In this document: positions 34,990 to 48,844 of the stretch, one piece after another
Layout: each line of letters begins with the position of its first letter
How positions within the stretch are numbered: position 1 is the stretch's first letter
Source: Cryptomeria japonica
Taxonomy: Eukaryota > Streptophyta > Pinopsida > Cupressales > Cupressaceae
Length of the DNA: 64,000 bases
Direction of reading: 5' to 3'
NCBI RefSeq assembly: GCF_030272615.1
Contig: NC_081414.1
Coordinates: 826,366,896 to 826,430,895 of the forward strand
Position numbers and translations under genes: made by a program
The notes under the pieces: model-generated
The model's input: only the letters and a program-made list of their open reading frames with translations
Told to the model about the DNA's origin: nothing
Database searches by the model: none

Positions 34990-35376
34990 ATGACTAATCC
35001 CCATATTCTAAGAAGAAAGAATATTTATCGTAGCACCACGTTGAAGAAACAACAACCAAGTTTTTCTAAATTTATCAAAAGAAACAAATTTTTATACATC
35101 AATCGTCAACTCTTCAAATCTCATCGAACATTCCTTTATCATGTCAAATTTTATATCCAAAACAAATCCAATGAATTTGACAAAGAGCCTTTAAAGACTA
35201 GGGCATATTGTCAAAAATCTGCATTTAATCAAATCATAAACCGTAGAGGAAAGATCAATTCAGCATTCTTGTCCGATGAGTGCATCACTTACAACACACC
35301 CCGACTTGAACCACCAACTCCCGAACAACATATTGAAGAGGATTTTGTCCCTTTCATCACAGAAAGTTTCTACTAA
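34990..35376 (+). CDS. Small open frame upstream of B2 gag, unknown
   Basis: 128 codons ending two bases before the gag ATG, in another frame, basic and Lys/Asn-rich at the start and acidic at the end. I do not recognise it. It may be a short extra protein of the leader, or only a chance frame in AT-rich DNA. It lacks stops while gag just downstream has several, which is weakly in favour of being real. Confidence 0.3.
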   Translation: MTNPHILRRKNIYRSTTLKKQQPSFSKFIKRNKFLYINRQLFKSHRTFLYHVKFYIQNKSNEFDKEPLKTRAYCQKSAFNQIINRRGKINSAFLSDECITYNTPRLEPPTPEQHIEEDFVPFITESFY

Positions 35377-35377
35377 A

Positions 35378-37425
35378 ATGCCTGTTACTCACTCTCAACA
35401 AAACAAACAAAGCAAGGCACAAGCAGAATCCAGTATGAACCGAAGATTATCAAATCCTTTTGAAGGTCCACACCTAGAGCATACTGAAATTTTTGAAGAA
35501 CTTCTTCAGGAATGCCAAGAAAGTGCTTCATTCCAAAAACTTGTAGAAAGGCTCATGGAAAATGACAAAGAAAAATACTTGCTCATGCTCACAAGCAAAG
35601 GAGTCAAACTCCTTGAAGACTTTGACGCAGATGTGTTTAGAATGAGGCCTCAACATTATGAATATCAAGAATGACAATGAGAAGGGGAAGCATACGACCC
35701 TGAACAAGATATCCCCAAGCAAAACATACCGGAACAACATACACCAAGACAAAACATCCCCGAGAAAAACATACCATTCCATACACTGTTTCAACCCAGG
35801 ATCAATGCAAGGGAAGAGCTCTTCCCTCGACAAAACAATACGCCTTTGGTTGCCCTTACTCAACAAATGCAAATGTTACAAAGACAAATGCAAGACACAT
35901 AACAAGAGATGACAGTGCGGTACTCATTAAATGAAATCTGTCCTTATCCCTTTGATAGAAGATTGCACATGATCCCTTTTCCTCCAAACTCAGACATACC
36001 TAAATTTGACAAGTACGATGGAAAAAGTGATCCCCGTGATCATGTCAGAGAATTTTGTACCATGAGTCTTGAATTTTCTCATGATGACACCTATCTGATG
36101 AGGTTATTCCCAAGAAGCTTGGGAGGACAAACAATGGAATGGTTATCCAAAATTACACCTCCTGTCAGATCATTTGATGAATTGGTCAACAAGTTCATAA
36201 CAAAATATTCCTATAACATTAAACATGCTATAACCATGCTAGACGTCTGCAACACCAAACAAAAAAACAATGAAACATTTATGATATTCCTTCAACATTG
36301 GCGACATATGGTTTCATGATATCCTCGAGACATTCCTGAAAAGGAGAAAATGGAAATTTTCATCGACAACTTGAATGGCGAGATGAGTTATAGGCTCAAA
36401 CTCCAATGCATACCGTCTTTTTCTAAATTGATTGAAAATGACATTCAAGTAGAAGAAGCATGTGTCAAAAAGGGAACGTTCAAATTCTTAAAAGAAGGAA
36501 CAAATTTATCAAACTACAATAACCAAAAAAACAACAACTTAGACAAGTCTCCATTCTAGACTCAAAACAAAAACAAAGACAACAATGAATCACATGATCC
36601 AAAATCTAAGCAACCAGTGCTCGCATTATCCAGAAATCCTCAAGCTACGAAAATTCCTAAAGATGCTAACCCAAACACTAACACATACACACCAAATACC
36701 AATCAAGGTCAACCCAGCCCAAACAACACCAACGATACTCAAAACAAAACCACGAATCAAGGACCTAATAATTATTCGCGTGATGGCACCAACAATTTCC
36801 AAAAATGTGTCTTCACACCACTAGGACAATCACTAGAGTCAGCATTCAGAGAGCTCCTGGCAAACAAGATTATCTCTTTGCTTGCAATCAGCAACTATGA
36901 ACCCCAAATCAAACCACCTTGGTGGAATGACTCACACTTTTGTGATTTTCATCGCAACAAAGGTCATCGGATGAACGATTGCATGAGATTGAAAAACATT
37001 GTTCAGGACATGATTGATCGAGGTGATTTAATGGTGGATGGTCTCAAAACAAATGTTGACCATGAAGAATTTAAAAATCCTCTTCCAAACTACAACAAAG
37101 ATGGAGCTTCAACCTCAAAAGATACACATGGATCTCATATCAACCACATCTACAATAACACCATCAATCAACTATCAGCTGAAGACCACCATGTGAATGT
37201 CATCACAATCTGAGACCAACATGATCATGAATCTATCAATGTAACATCCAGAGCTCATAAATATGTCTTGAAGGGACATACATCACCTACAACCACTACA
37301 CCAAAAATCCAATATGATTTAGTCAGCCAACCATGCAAAACTCCTGCTCAAATATCTATACTAGAATTGTTGAAACTGTCGCCAAAGCACAAAGACATAT
37401 TGGAACAAGCGCTATTGGAAACCAA
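35378..37425 (+). pseudogene. B2 Gag
   Basis: One frame from ATG 35378. N-terminal coiled, Glu/Lys-rich part ('EIFEELLQECQESASFQKLVERL'), a short repeat with 'KQNIPEQHTPRQNIPEKNIP' (about 35720-35775), a Gln-rich helix, then the capsid domain 'IPKFDKYDGKSDPRDHVREF' to 'ITKYSYNIKHAITMLDVCN' (35998-36255), the retrotransposon Gag family signature. A knuckle-like CDFHRNKGHRMNDC lies at about 36940-36985. Stops at 35672, 35897, 36317, 36557 and 37211. The C2 copia splits the frame at 37425; the frame resumes at 45217 once the insertion is discounted. Gag and protease were therefore one frame. Confidence 0.88.
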
Positions 37426-38972
37426 TGATAGTTCTGATACTTAATATAAGTATAGATCCAATAGCCAACAAGATGAGAGGGGGGGGGTGAATCATACAAA
37501 CTTAATCATCCATAAAAACATCAGATTCAACCTCGGTAACATATATATCAGTAATATAACCAAAATTGTTAAACATGCAACCTCAAAAGCATATGAAAAA
37601 TACAAACCTCATAACACCAGATTTAACGTGGAAGCCCAAATAGGGAAAAACCATTGTGGGATTTTGGACCCACTAAGAAATATACTCTTCTAGAGTATGC
37701 TTGGTTAAAAGAAAATCATGTTAAAGATTACAAACACATTGCTAGATGTGACCTGGTTAAGGGATTTCCCTCAAATCTGTTAGGATCTTCACTTTGTTAA
37801 AAGTGACCTTGTCAAAGGATTTCAAACACTCAATCAGAATGTCACCTTGCTAGATGATTTACATTTAAGACTATTAAGTCCACTCGGTTAAGAGATTTTC
37901 TGTCACTTTCACAAAATAACAGTAATAAAAATCTATCTGCAACTTCAAATCTAAAATGCTAAAGCAGATTCCTGTTTGTTCAATACAATCTAGACATAGA
38001 ACTAATCTTGTCTATCTGTTGGGCTTCTATACTTTGTTATTCTAACAGGTCTTTAAGCTTTTGTGCTCGGTAATCACTATGTAGCATCCCTGTGCATACA
38101 CTTGCCCACATACATTGTTTATCAATAGTTTCCTATTTATAAACAATTAGATAACTGCTTAATCTCCTTGATCACATTTCTCATGATCAATCATAGCCAT
38201 CAGATCTTCAATCTTGTCCAGGTTCAATGCATCTTTCAATCTGAAAATGTTTTACCCCACCTTGGAACTTGCATAATAGTCTTGGAACTTGTGTCGGGGT
38301 ATTGCGGTTCAATCTGAGCTGTAGATCTTCATGCCGACTTTTCATTGCCTTAGATTCATTAACAAACTTCTTCCATGGCTTACCAATAATTGATCTGCTC
38401 TAGCTCGTCAGCTTTCTTCATTAAATACCACATGAAAACATTTAATGCATTTTGTTATAGCTCGGTTACAACTCGGTAACAACTTGATGAATACTAATAT
38501 TCACTCGGTAGACATTCCACCTTCATTAACCGATAGCAATAACCTTAGGGTTTACCGACTAGGTTCCTTAGGGTTTACTAACTAAGTTCTTTGCTTGATA
38601 ACATAGTCTAGTATTAACCTTTACAATTTACAACATATATATGATGTTAAAACAATCTAAAACATCATGATCTCATCATTGTCTGACTCGGTAGTAGTTG
38701 CCCATTGAATACCTTATTCATCTCCTTATTCATCATATTCTTTCCTGTGTCTTTTACCGACATCTTTATAATCTTCATATCATACTTCTCAAGATATGGC
38801 AACATCATACTAAATTAGAAAATCAATTTCTTGACATCAATGACAAAATAATAATATGAAGACAGTAAAACATCTTTAATCAGTTATATCCATAATCATC
38901 AACAACCTTCTCAATATCCTCATGAAATGCCAACAATCTTTCATTGTTTGTTATAAAGCTATATTGCCAACA
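37426..38972 (-). repeat. C2 3' LTR (1547 bp)
   Basis: On the minus strand starts TGTTGGCAATATAG and ends CAGAACTATCA. Minus-strand TATA box TATAAATA at 38134-38141. C-run GATTCACCCCCCCCCTCTCA near the distal end (about 37470-37495). Confidence 0.95.
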
Positions 38973-38989
38973 ATCTCCCCCTTTGGCAT
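38973..38989 (-). promoter_or_regulatory. C2 polypurine tract
   Basis: Minus strand GCCAAAGGGGGAGAT before TGTTGGC. A second copy of the motif (TCAAAGGGGGAGAATACC) lies at about 39195-39215. Duplicate tracts of this type are known in some long-LTR copia families. Confidence 0.85.
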
Positions 38990-39480
38990 TGATGGCAAAA
39001 CCAATTGATTTGACCTTAAAAGATTCGGATTGTTGTGATTCTGAAATGCTGAAATGCTCTCCCCCATACATTAGACTTCTCCTGTTTTCAGTTTTCTTTC
39101 CAATCTGTAGTCTGCTTAGTTTTCTCTTAGTCTTCTCCCCTGATAGGTCTTCTCTCAAACTTCTCTTTATAGTAGTCTTCTTCCTCTTTGTAGGTATTCT
39201 CCCCCTTTGACAACAATGCCAAAAAGTAAAGAACTAAAACATAATTTCTTGCTGTAAGAAGTTATTTCATGTTGTTGTGTATCAACTGAGTCTTGGTTAG
39301 AGCATTTGTTTTCAATTCCTATTCCCTATATAATTCCTTTTACAACTTTAGAAAACATCCTAAAGTGTATAAATTAGCATCAACTCCTAAAAGATATTCA
39401 ATAGAGTCATCAGATTGATGCTTTCACCGAACTCGGTCAGTGAGTAGAAGATAGGGGTAGGACCCCTAACTTACTTCCGA
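38990..39480 (-). other. C2 sequence between RNase H and polypurine tract
   Basis: About 490 bp non-coding tail. Includes the second polypurine-like motif and 'AACTCGGTCAGTGAG'. No family signature in its short frames. Confidence 0.5.
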
Positions 39481-42400
39481 GATATTTAAAAGTGTCCTTT
39501 GGTAGTGGCTTGGTGAAGATATCTGCTATTTTCTCCTTTGTGCTAACATACTCCTACACCACTTTCTTCTCTTGAGGTTCTTCTCTAAGATAATGATATT
39601 TGATAGATATGTGCTTTGTCTTAGAGTGCATAACAGGATTTTTTGAAATATTAATGGCACTAGTATTGTCACAGAATATAGTTACTAGCTCAGTAACTTT
39701 CTCATTTATACCTTCCAATAGTTGTTTGATCCATGCAATGTTGGTACAATTCAATGTTGCAGCAACGTATTCAGCATCTGTTGTTGACTGTGAAACACAT
39801 CCTTGTTTCTTGCTAAGCCAACTCACTAGTCTTTCTCCTAAAAAGAAAGCTCCTCCACTTGTGTTTTTCCTATCATCAATTGCCTGCCCAATCAGCATTA
39901 GTATAAACTTTTAAATCAAAATCATTTCCTTTCTGATATACTAAGCCATAATCCTCTGTGCCTTTCAAGTATCTAAAAATTCTTTTGATTGTTGTCATGT
40001 GTGTTTCCTTTGGATCTACAGAGAATCTTGCAACTATACCTACTGCATGTGCTATGTCTAGTCTACTGTGAACAACATATTGTAGTTTTCCAATCATGGA
40101 TCAGTAGAGTGTCTCATCAACAGATGCAGATTCATCATTCTTTGACAATTTATAGTTGGTAGTCATAGGAGTACTTACTGGTTTTGAATCCTCCATTCCA
40201 AATTTCTTCAAGATTTCCTTTATGTACTTGGATTGAGTAATGAAAATCTCATTTTTCATTTGTAGTATCTGTAAACCTATAAAATACTTTATCTCACCGA
40301 TTAATGACATCTCAAATTCTTTGCTCATTTCATTTCCAAAGTTCTTGCACAAAGAGTCATTTCCACAAAATATAATATCATCAACAAATATGGTTGAGAT
40401 CAGTATTCCATTTTCATCATTCTTCATGTACATGTCATTGTTCTCACTTGTCCTTATAAAACCAATCTTAATCAATTATGAGTGCAATCTTTCATACCAT
40501 GCTCTTGGTGCTTGTTTCAAACCATATAAAGCTTTGTTCAATTTACATACCTGATCTTTATTATTGTCTTCAACAAATCCTTTAGGTTGTTCAATGAAAA
40601 CTTCTTCTTCTAATATTCCATTCAAAAATGCAGATTTGACATCCATTTGATATACCTTGAAGTTCTTGAAAGTAGCCTAGGCCAACAGTGTTCTTACTAC
40701 TTCAAGTCTAGCAACAGGTGCAAAAGTTTCACCATAATTAGTTCCTTCTTCTTGAGCATAACCTTTGCAAACTAGTCTTGATTTGTTTCAAATGACCTCC
40801 CCTTTTTCATTTAGCTTGTTTCTAAAAATCCACTTGGTACCGATTACATTTTTGTCCTTCGGTCTTGGGATTAGTGTCCATGTGTCATTCTTCTTGATTT
40901 GATCAATCTCTTCTGTCATAGCATTTACCCAATCTTTATTGTTAAATATCTCTTTTACTATTCTCGGTTCAAATTTAGATATCAAACATGTGTTCTGTGT
41001 CAATTTGTTCCTTGTCATCATTGGATCATCCTTATCTCCTATAATCTGACTTGGTGTATGATTTCTTCTGACATACTTGGCTAATACAGGCTTGGTAGGC
41101 TCTATATTATCTTCTTCATCACTTGGTAACTGGATATTCTCTTCATTTTCTTCAATAGTCTTCTCGGTTGAACATAGACAAATTCATCATAGTCTTCTGG
41201 TTGCTTGGAATTTCCTTCATCATTTCTTTCTACAAATTCATCAATTTTCACATTTGCACTTTCTACTATTTTGTTAGATGATTTGATCAGACATTTAAAT
41301 GCTTTGCTTCTAGAAGAATAACCTAGAAATGTTCCTTCTTCACTTTTCTGATCAAACTTTTCATTTCTATCATCTTTATGAACATAGCATCTACTTCCAA
41401 AGATTTTAAAATAACTAACATTAGGTTTCTTATCATACTAGATTTCATATGGTGTCTTCAAAATACCTTTCGTCAATTGAACTCGGTTCAAGGTGTAAAC
41501 TATTGTGCTTATTGCTTCTCTCCAAAATGTTTGTGGCACCTTCTTTTCAATCATTAGTGTTCTAGCACAATCCACAATAGATCTGTTTCTTCTTTCAGCT
41601 ATTCCATTCTGTTGTGGAGTTCTCGGTGCAGAGGCTTGTCTTTTAATACCATGCTCATTGCAAAATAAGTTGAACTCATCAGATGTGAACTCTCCTCCTC
41701 TATCTGATCTAAGACATTTGAGTTGTCTTCCTATTTCATTTTACACTCTTGCCTTGTATCATTTAAACATTTAAAAAGCTTCAGATTTTTCCTTTAAAAA
41801 CATTACTGACATCATCCTTGAATAGTCATCCACAAATCATATGAAATACTTATCACCATAATAACTTTGAACTTTCATTGGACCATAAAGATCAGTGTGC
41901 ACTAGATCTAAAATTCCCTTAGAAGTGTAAGACTTACTTGCAAAGCTTGATCTTGTCATCTTACCCATCTAACATCCTCGGCACATAGCATTCTCAGGTT
42001 TTTCAAGACTTGGTAGACCTCTTACTTTGTGCTTCTTACTTATTTTGATCAGATTATCAAAATTGACATGACAAAACCTTTTATGCCATAACCAGGTATC
42101 ATCAATCTTTGCATGCAAACACTTATTCTGAGTTGAGTCAAGGTGAAATGTATTACCTATTGTTTGTGTCCCAGTAGCAGCTAACTTTCCATTCTTGTCA
42201 TGAACTTTGACAATTCCTTTCTGAAATTCTATTTGGTAACCTGTGTTGTTTAGTTGTGCTACACTCAACAAATTGTATTTCAAACCTTCAACCAAATAAA
42301 CATCATTGCATCTTGCATTATCAAGAAGTGTTATAGATCCTTTACCTCTTACCACACATGGTGCATCATTACCAAATCTAACATAGCCTCCATCATAATC

Positions 42401-43650
42401 TTCTAATATAACAAAGTTGTGTTTATCTCTTGTCATATAATGTGAACATCCACTATCTATAATCCAAGAATCATTAGTGTTTATGTGAGATATTAAGGCT
42501 TTTTCTTCATACCTTTCTTCATCTGAGCCATCCTTGATAGCCACATAAACTACTTCCTCTATATCAGTCTCATCTGATTTATCATCATTAGATTCATCAT
42601 CAGCTATTAAGCATGTCTTTCTATCTCTTCTTCTGAAGTCTCGGTGTCCTTTATAATGGTTCTCTTTCTGTCTGTCATCTCGATAATCTCTCTTTTTAGT
42701 AAAATCTTTGTCAGGACAGTTAGAAGCCATATGTCCTATCTTATCACAATTGAAACATTTCAAAGGTAGTTTTCCTTTATACTTACCTTTGCCTCTCGGT
42801 AACCTTTTGGTTAATAGTGCTTCAAACTCTTCTTGCTTTCTAATTTCTTCATATAGTTTGTGTACTTCTTCCATGTTCTTCCGAAATCTTTCACTTGCTC
42901 CACTGTGATCTCCTTCAGAGTACTTATATTTTCTTTCATTGTAATCATTAGATTCATCAAGATGAAAAGAACTAAATGCAGATTCAACTTTATTTACTGA
43001 AGATCCACTGTTATCAAAATTACTTAACTCAAATGCATGTAGCTTACCAATAGTAGCATCTAAAGAAATTGACATATTAGGTACAGACCTCAATTCATTG
43101 ATTGCAGAGACTCGGATTGCATAAGTTGGTAGAAGGGTTCTCAACAACTTACTTGTTATATCCTTTTCTTCAATAGTTCCACCTACTCCTTTGATTTGAT
43201 TGACAATCTCCTTTAGTCTTATACTGTACTGAGTTATGTTCTCACCTTTATTCATCCTCATAGATTCAAGTTATCCTCTCAGACTGTCTACTTTTTCTCT
43301 TTGAACATGTTCATCTCCTCCATATACTGATATGAGCTTATCCCACATTGTCTTTGCATCATTGCAGCCTTCTAGATCATTAAACTCCGAATCGGTCAAT
43401 GCAAATGTTATTTCAATCATTGCTTGAATATGTTCTTGCTTTGCCCTTATTTCTTCCATAGTCAATGGATAGGTGCTCGGTGCAACAAAATCATTCTCCA
43501 GATAGTATACAACATATTCTCCAACTCCTCATAGATGTAGCTTCATTCTTCTCTTCCATGTAGAGAAACTTGACTTGTTCAGCTTTGGTGCATCCCTCTT
43601 ATACATCTTTGGATCTTTAACTCAAGTGCCTTTAAACTTTCCTTCTGGAG
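39481..43650 (-). pseudogene. C2 gag-pol polyprotein, broken
   Basis: Minus strand, domains in order: Gag start with 'FSTWKRRMKLHL' (about 43575), Gag (UBN2 type, 'TMWDKLISVYGGDEHVQREK'), CCHC knuckle CFNCDKIGHMASNC (about 42755-42714), protease DSGCSHYMT (about 42460-42430), pre-integrase 'LWHKRFCHVNFDNL' (about 42080), integrase 41970-41450 with stops, RT from 'WVNAMTEEIDQIKKNDTW' (40935) with 'FVDDIIFCGND' (about 40395; YVDD box as FVDD), RNase H 'TNADWAGN' (39890) to 'DIFTKPL' (39500). Longest piece is 41969-43261 (430 residues). Stops near 43268 and 41967, frame changes in the integrase and in RNase H at about 39890. Confidence 0.93.
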
Positions 43651-43657
43651 TGCAAAG

Positions 43658-43670
43658 CTCTGATACCAAT
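43658..43670 (-). promoter_or_regulatory. C2 primer binding site
   Basis: Minus strand ATTGGTATCAGAGC, three bases from the LTR end: initiator tRNA-Met primer site. Confidence 0.92.
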
Positions 43671-45216
43671 TGATAGTTCTGATACTTAATATAAGTACAA
43701 ATCCAATAGCCAACAAGATGAGAGAGGGGGGTGAATCATACAAACTTAATCATCCATAAAAACATCAGATTCAACCTTAGTAACATATATATCAGTAATA
43801 TAACCAAAATTGTTAAACATGCAACCTCAAAAGCATATGAACAATATAAACCTCATAACACCAGATTTAACGTGAAAAACCCAAATAGGGAAAAACCATG
43901 TGGGATTTCGGACCCACTAAGAACTATACTCTTCTAGAGTATGCTAGGTTAAAAGCAAATCCTATTAAAGATTCCAAACATATTGCTAGATGTGACACAA
44001 TTAAGGGATTTCCCTCAGATCTATTAGGATCTTCACTTTGTTAGAAGTGACCTTGTCAAAGGATTTCAAACACTCAATCAGAATGTCACCTTGCTAGAGA
44101 ATTTACATATAAGACTGTTAAGTCCACTCGGTTAAGAGATTTTCTGTCACTTTCACAAAATAACAGTAATAAAAATCTATCTGCAACTTCACATCTAAAA
44201 TGCTAAAGCAGATTCCTATTTGTTCAATACAATATAGACATAGAACTAGTCTTGTCTATCTGTTAGGCTTCTATACTCTGTTATTCTAACAGGTCTTTAA
44301 GATTCTATGCTCGGTAATCACTATATAGCATCCCTGTGCATACACTTGCCCACATACATTGTTTATCAACAGTTTCCTATTTATAAACAATTAGATAACC
44401 GCTTAATCTCCTTGATCACATTTCCCATGATCAATCATAGCCATCAGATCTTCAATCTTGTCCAGGTTCAATGCATCTTTCAATCTGAAAATGTTTTACC
44501 CCACCTTGGAACTTGCATAATAGTCTTGGAACTTGTGTCGGGGTATTGCGGTTCAATCTGAGCTGTAGATCTTCATGCCGACTTTTCATTGCCTTAGATT
44601 CATTAACAAACTTCTTCCATGGCTTACCAATAATTGATCCGCTCTAGCTCGTCAGCTTTCTTCATTAAATACCACATGAAAACATTTAATGCATTCTGTT
44701 ATAGCTCGGTTACAACTCGGTAACAACTTGATGAATACTAATATTCACTCGGTAGACATTCCACCTTCATTAACCGATAGCAATAACCTTAGGGTTTACC
44801 GACTAGGTTCCTTAGGGTTTACTGACTAAGTTCTTTGCTTGATAACATAGTATAGTATTAACCTTTACAATTTACAACATATGTATGATGTTAAAACAAT
44901 CTAAAACATCATGATCTCATCATTGTCTGACTCGGTAGTAGTTGCCCATTGAATACCTTATTCATCTCCTTATTCATCATATTCTTTCCTGTGTCTTTTA
45001 CCGACATCTTTATAATCTTCATATCATACTTCTCAAGATATGGCAACATCATACTAAATTAGAAAATCAATTTCTTGACATCAATGACAAAATAATAATA
45101 TCAAGATAGTAAAACATCTTTAATCAGTTATATCCATAATCATCAACAACCTTCTCAATATCCTCATGAAATGCCAACAATCTTTCATTGTCTGTTATAA
45201 AGCTATATTTCCAACA
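43671..45216 (-). repeat. C2 5' LTR (1546 bp)
   Basis: Same as 37426-38972 with scattered differences; TATA box TATAAATA on the minus strand at 44378-44385. Confidence 0.95.
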
Positions 45217-45221
45217 ACCAA

Positions 45222-46448
45222 GGTACCTCAAGATCTGGATGCGGACAAATTCCAAGCCATGGTCACTCATATGACAGGGCCTCATAATCTCACCTTCTCA
45301 AAGCATGATAATACTTCCTTAAGTCATCCGCACAACACTCCCCTCCATATTGAAGTCATCGTTTATAAACATCGAGTAAAAAGAGTATTGATAGATGGAG
45401 GAGTTGGACTTAATATATGTACCTTAAACTTATCCGTGCATTAGGCTTCTCAGAGGAGTCTATTGATCCACGTAAAAAGATTAACATAAAGGCATATGAT
45501 GATGAGGAAAGGTCATCTAAAGGAGCCGTGATGTTACCCATACAAGTTGGACCAGTGCAAAAGGATACTATGTGTCAGGTCTTAGACATAGACCTCACCT
45601 ACATTATTTTATTAGGTTGACCCTAGATACATGAAATGCAAGCAGTACATTCTACGTATCACCAGTGTGTCAAATTTCCCTATAACGGACCAGAGGTCTC
45701 TATATCTATTGATCACAATCCATTTCAACATTGTAATGCAATGGGAGCAGCCCATGACAGTTTGGTTCCCCATAATAGGGAAAAATAGAAATCCTCAACA
45801 TTAGATCTACAGAAGGCAAAGCCCAAATCATTACCTGGAGATTTCAAGCAAAAAATACAAATCAAAGAACAAGGTATGGGAGAGTACTCTTTAGAACCCA
45901 TGTGTTTGGCCAACTTATCAACATCACCCACATCTCATGGATTACCCACAACATCAACGCATCAGGTAACTCAGCTCGTCACCAAATTTGATGGTACCTT
46001 CATCCAACTAAGCACTCTAGCACATGAATCAAAAGAGAAGGACATTCTTAGCTGGTTATACAAAGATGAGGAAGAAGATAACAGAGCAGCTGCTCTGGAC
46101 ATAGTTCTACCAACACACCTATATGGAAAGGGATACTTAATCATGCAACAAATGGGATATGATGGTAAAGGACCTATTAGAAAACGCAAAGAAGGAGTCA
46201 TTGAACCCATAGACCTTCCTTCATAGCTCAGTAGAGACAAAATAGGATTGGGCTGTAAGCTCACTTTCCTATTAAGAAAGATACCATGCATAACTCCAAA
46301 ACCTCAATGGAAAGCAAAGAAGAAGTACAAAGAAGAATCCTGGCAAGAAGCATTGTTTGAGTCAGCAAAAACAATCCACAAGGCACGTGAACATCAAGAA
46401 CAGAAGTAGCATCAGGGAAAGCTCCTCATTCATAAGAAGGCCATATCT
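45222..46448 (+). pseudogene. B2 protease and G-patch region
   Basis: Continues the gag frame after C2. Retropepsin-type site 'VLIDGGVGLNICT' with D-G-G at 45394-45402, then a one-base frame change near 45420 followed by 'LIRALGFSEESIDPRKKINIK' and 'LPIQVGPVQKDTMCQVLDID'. A TGA lies at 45618. At about 46125-46220 'GKGYLIMQQMGYDGKG' and 'KEGVIEPI' match the G-patch, an RNA-binding motif found after the protease in some retroelements. D-G-G instead of D-S/T-G is common in this lineage. Confidence 0.8.
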
Positions 46449-47192
46449 ATGGTAGTAGCTCATATTCAAACACCAATATCTCAAAAACAAATAGAATCAT
46501 CTCCTAAAGGAGGCACAATCTATGAACAAATACAAAAAGTAGAAGCAGGATCTGACACAGAATCAGCAAAAACTATCAAACTAGTATCCATCATCAAAGA
46601 TCTATTTTCACCATATAACATACCTGTTTACAACACGGATAAAATCTGGGATGATAACTCTGAGACTGCTTCCAATGAATATGAATGGGGTAGCTACTCA
46701 AATGCTACTGGAGATATCACTGACAATACTGGCTCCATGTCCCTTTCTCAAGAAGAGCATAACACAGAAGATAGACTACCTGAATTTGGACCACAGAATA
46801 TCTATGACATCAAGGAAAGTGAACAGAAACATTATGAACAAGTCTATATGGAAGATGATACCATCGAAGACCTCGACGAAATCCTTGACTTCTTTGAAAC
46901 CAAATCCAATCATGATGAAACCTTTGTCTTAACGCTTACAGTAGCAGAACTTGATCCACCAAACGATTCCTTACCGCTTTTCTTTCTTGACCTTATTGAC
47001 TGGGACGAACCCGAAATACATGATATACCAATTTTCCCAGACGATGAATCTATTATCTACTACCTATGTATCGTTAACCCAGAAAAAGACTCTACCAGTG
47101 AATGAAGTAACAATGTCTACAAACCAGGGAGTACCAAGTCTCTCAATCGCAAAAATGAACCAAATAAAAGATCTGATGCTGAAAATCAATCA
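46449..47192 (+). pseudogene. B2 acidic linker between G-patch and RT
   Basis: About 218 residues rich in Asp, Glu and Ser ('MEDDTIEDLDEILDFFE'), same frame as the RT, one stop at 47103. No known domain. Such long acidic spacers before RT occur in Tat-type polyproteins. Confidence 0.65.
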
Positions 47193-48844
47193 ATGGCAGC
47201 TCTAGATCACAAAAAAGTAAAAATAAAGGATGCATCTAAGGGTGAAAACCTTTTTAAGGCACCTAAAGATGGGAGACTTGACACTCTTCTGGAACATTTT
47301 CATGAGCGATCACCCATATTGATTGAGCCCACTCAATCAATCAACATTGGTACCACAGAAGTAGCCAAAAACATACACTTGGCAAAATCTCTGACAGGGG
47401 AGGAAAGATCAGCATTTCTCATCTTGTTTAAAGAAAAGCAAATTAACTTTGCTTGGTCATATGCAAATATGCCCGGAATTAATCCACACTTGATCATGCA
47501 TCACTTATCCATCTCTCCAGGAGTTAAGCCAGTCAAACAAAAACTATGAAAGATGAATCCATAGGTGGCACTCATGGTCAAGGCTGAACTAAAGAAACTA
47601 TTAGATGTCGGATTCATTCGACCCATCGACTATGCAGAATGGATTTCCAACATAGTACTAGTATCAAAACCAGACGATAGTATCAGGATCTGCACTAATT
47701 TCAAAGATGTCAAGAAAGCCTATCCAAAGGACGAGTTTCCTCTTCCCAGTATCGAAATAATTGTAGACCTCACAGCGGGCCATGCAATTCTCTCAGTAAT
47801 GGTCGGTTTTTTAGGCTATAATCAAATAAAAATAGCCCCAGAGGATCAAGATAAAATAGTGTTTACCTATCCTTGGGGAACGTACTGTTGGAATGTTATG
47901 CCTTTTGGCTTAAAGAATGTAGGGGCTACTTATCAACGAGCAATGACAACAATCTTCCATGACATGATGCATACCTTCATGGAAGACTATGTGGACGATT
48001 TACTAGCTAAATCCTTCACCAGAGCAGAACACCTTAGCATCCTGACAAAGATCTTTGATCGATTAGAGAAATTCCAAGTCAGGCTCAGCCCTAAGAAGTG
48101 TGTCTTCGGGGTTACATCAGGCAAGTTACTGGTCTACATCATCTCAGCTAAAGGTATTGAAGTGGATCCAACAAAGGTACAAGCCATTATGGAGATGCCA
48201 CCACCAAAGAATATCAGTCAGCTCAGATCTCTACAAGGATGACTCCAATCAATCAGGTGATTCATTGCTCAACTAGCTGATAAAAGTCTACCATTCAATC
48301 ATTTGCTCCATAAGAATGTGCCTTTCAGATGGGAAGCCAAGTGTGTAGAATCTTTTTATCAAATCAAATAGTATCTGATGAACCCACTAGTTCTAGTACC
48401 ACTGGTAGCAGAAAAGCCCCTTATTCTATACATTTCAACAACAGATATATCACTGGGGGCACTGTTGGCACAAGAAGATCAACAAGGAAAGTAACGAGCC
48501 ATATACTACATCAGTGGGACATTGAATGGCTATGAACTCAACTATACATTCATTGAGAAGGCTTGTCTAATGGCAGTCTTCGCATCTCAAAAGTTCCAAC
48601 ATTATATGCTAGCACACACAATTAAGCTAGTGGCAAAAATTGATCCTCTCAAATATCTACTCAACAAGGTAGCTCTTATCGGCCGGTTGGCTAAATGGGT
48701 CATGATTCTTAGTGAATTTGACATCCACTACATAGAATGAAGAGCTATCAAAGGCCAAGCAATTGCAGATCAACTAGCTGAAGCATCGCTACCAGGAAAA
48801 TAAACTATGGAGATTGAATTTTTGGATAGGGACGTTCTTGCTAT
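47193..48844 (+). pseudogene. B2 reverse transcriptase and RNase H (gypsy type)
   Basis: 'SWSYANMPGINPHLIMHHL'-like entry (47450-47510), fingers 'LLDVGFIRPIDYAEWISNIV', palm 'HAILSVMVGFLGYNQIKI', 'WGTYCWNVMPFGLKNVGATY', active box YVDD at 47988-47999. The first catalytic Asp position (47802, within VMVGF) reads Val, so the enzyme would be dead even without stops. Thumb 'LSPKKCVFGVTSGKL'. RNase H part 'YISTTDISLGALLAQED' and 'NYTFIEKACLMAVFASQKF' (48430-48600). Stops at 47547, 47562, 48240, 48258, 48369, 48492, 48738 and 48801. N1 interrupts it at 48844. Confidence 0.9.

Larger units (their letters stand above)
37426..45216 (-). mobile_element. Element C2: full-length Ty1/copia element, minus strand
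   Basis: 7791 bp, TSD ACCAA (37421-37425 and 45217-45221). 5' LTR 43671-45216, primer site, gag-pol, PPT and 3' LTR 37426-38972 in minus order. Long 1.55-kb LTRs. Several stops and at least two frame shifts, so not autonomous now. Confidence 0.96.
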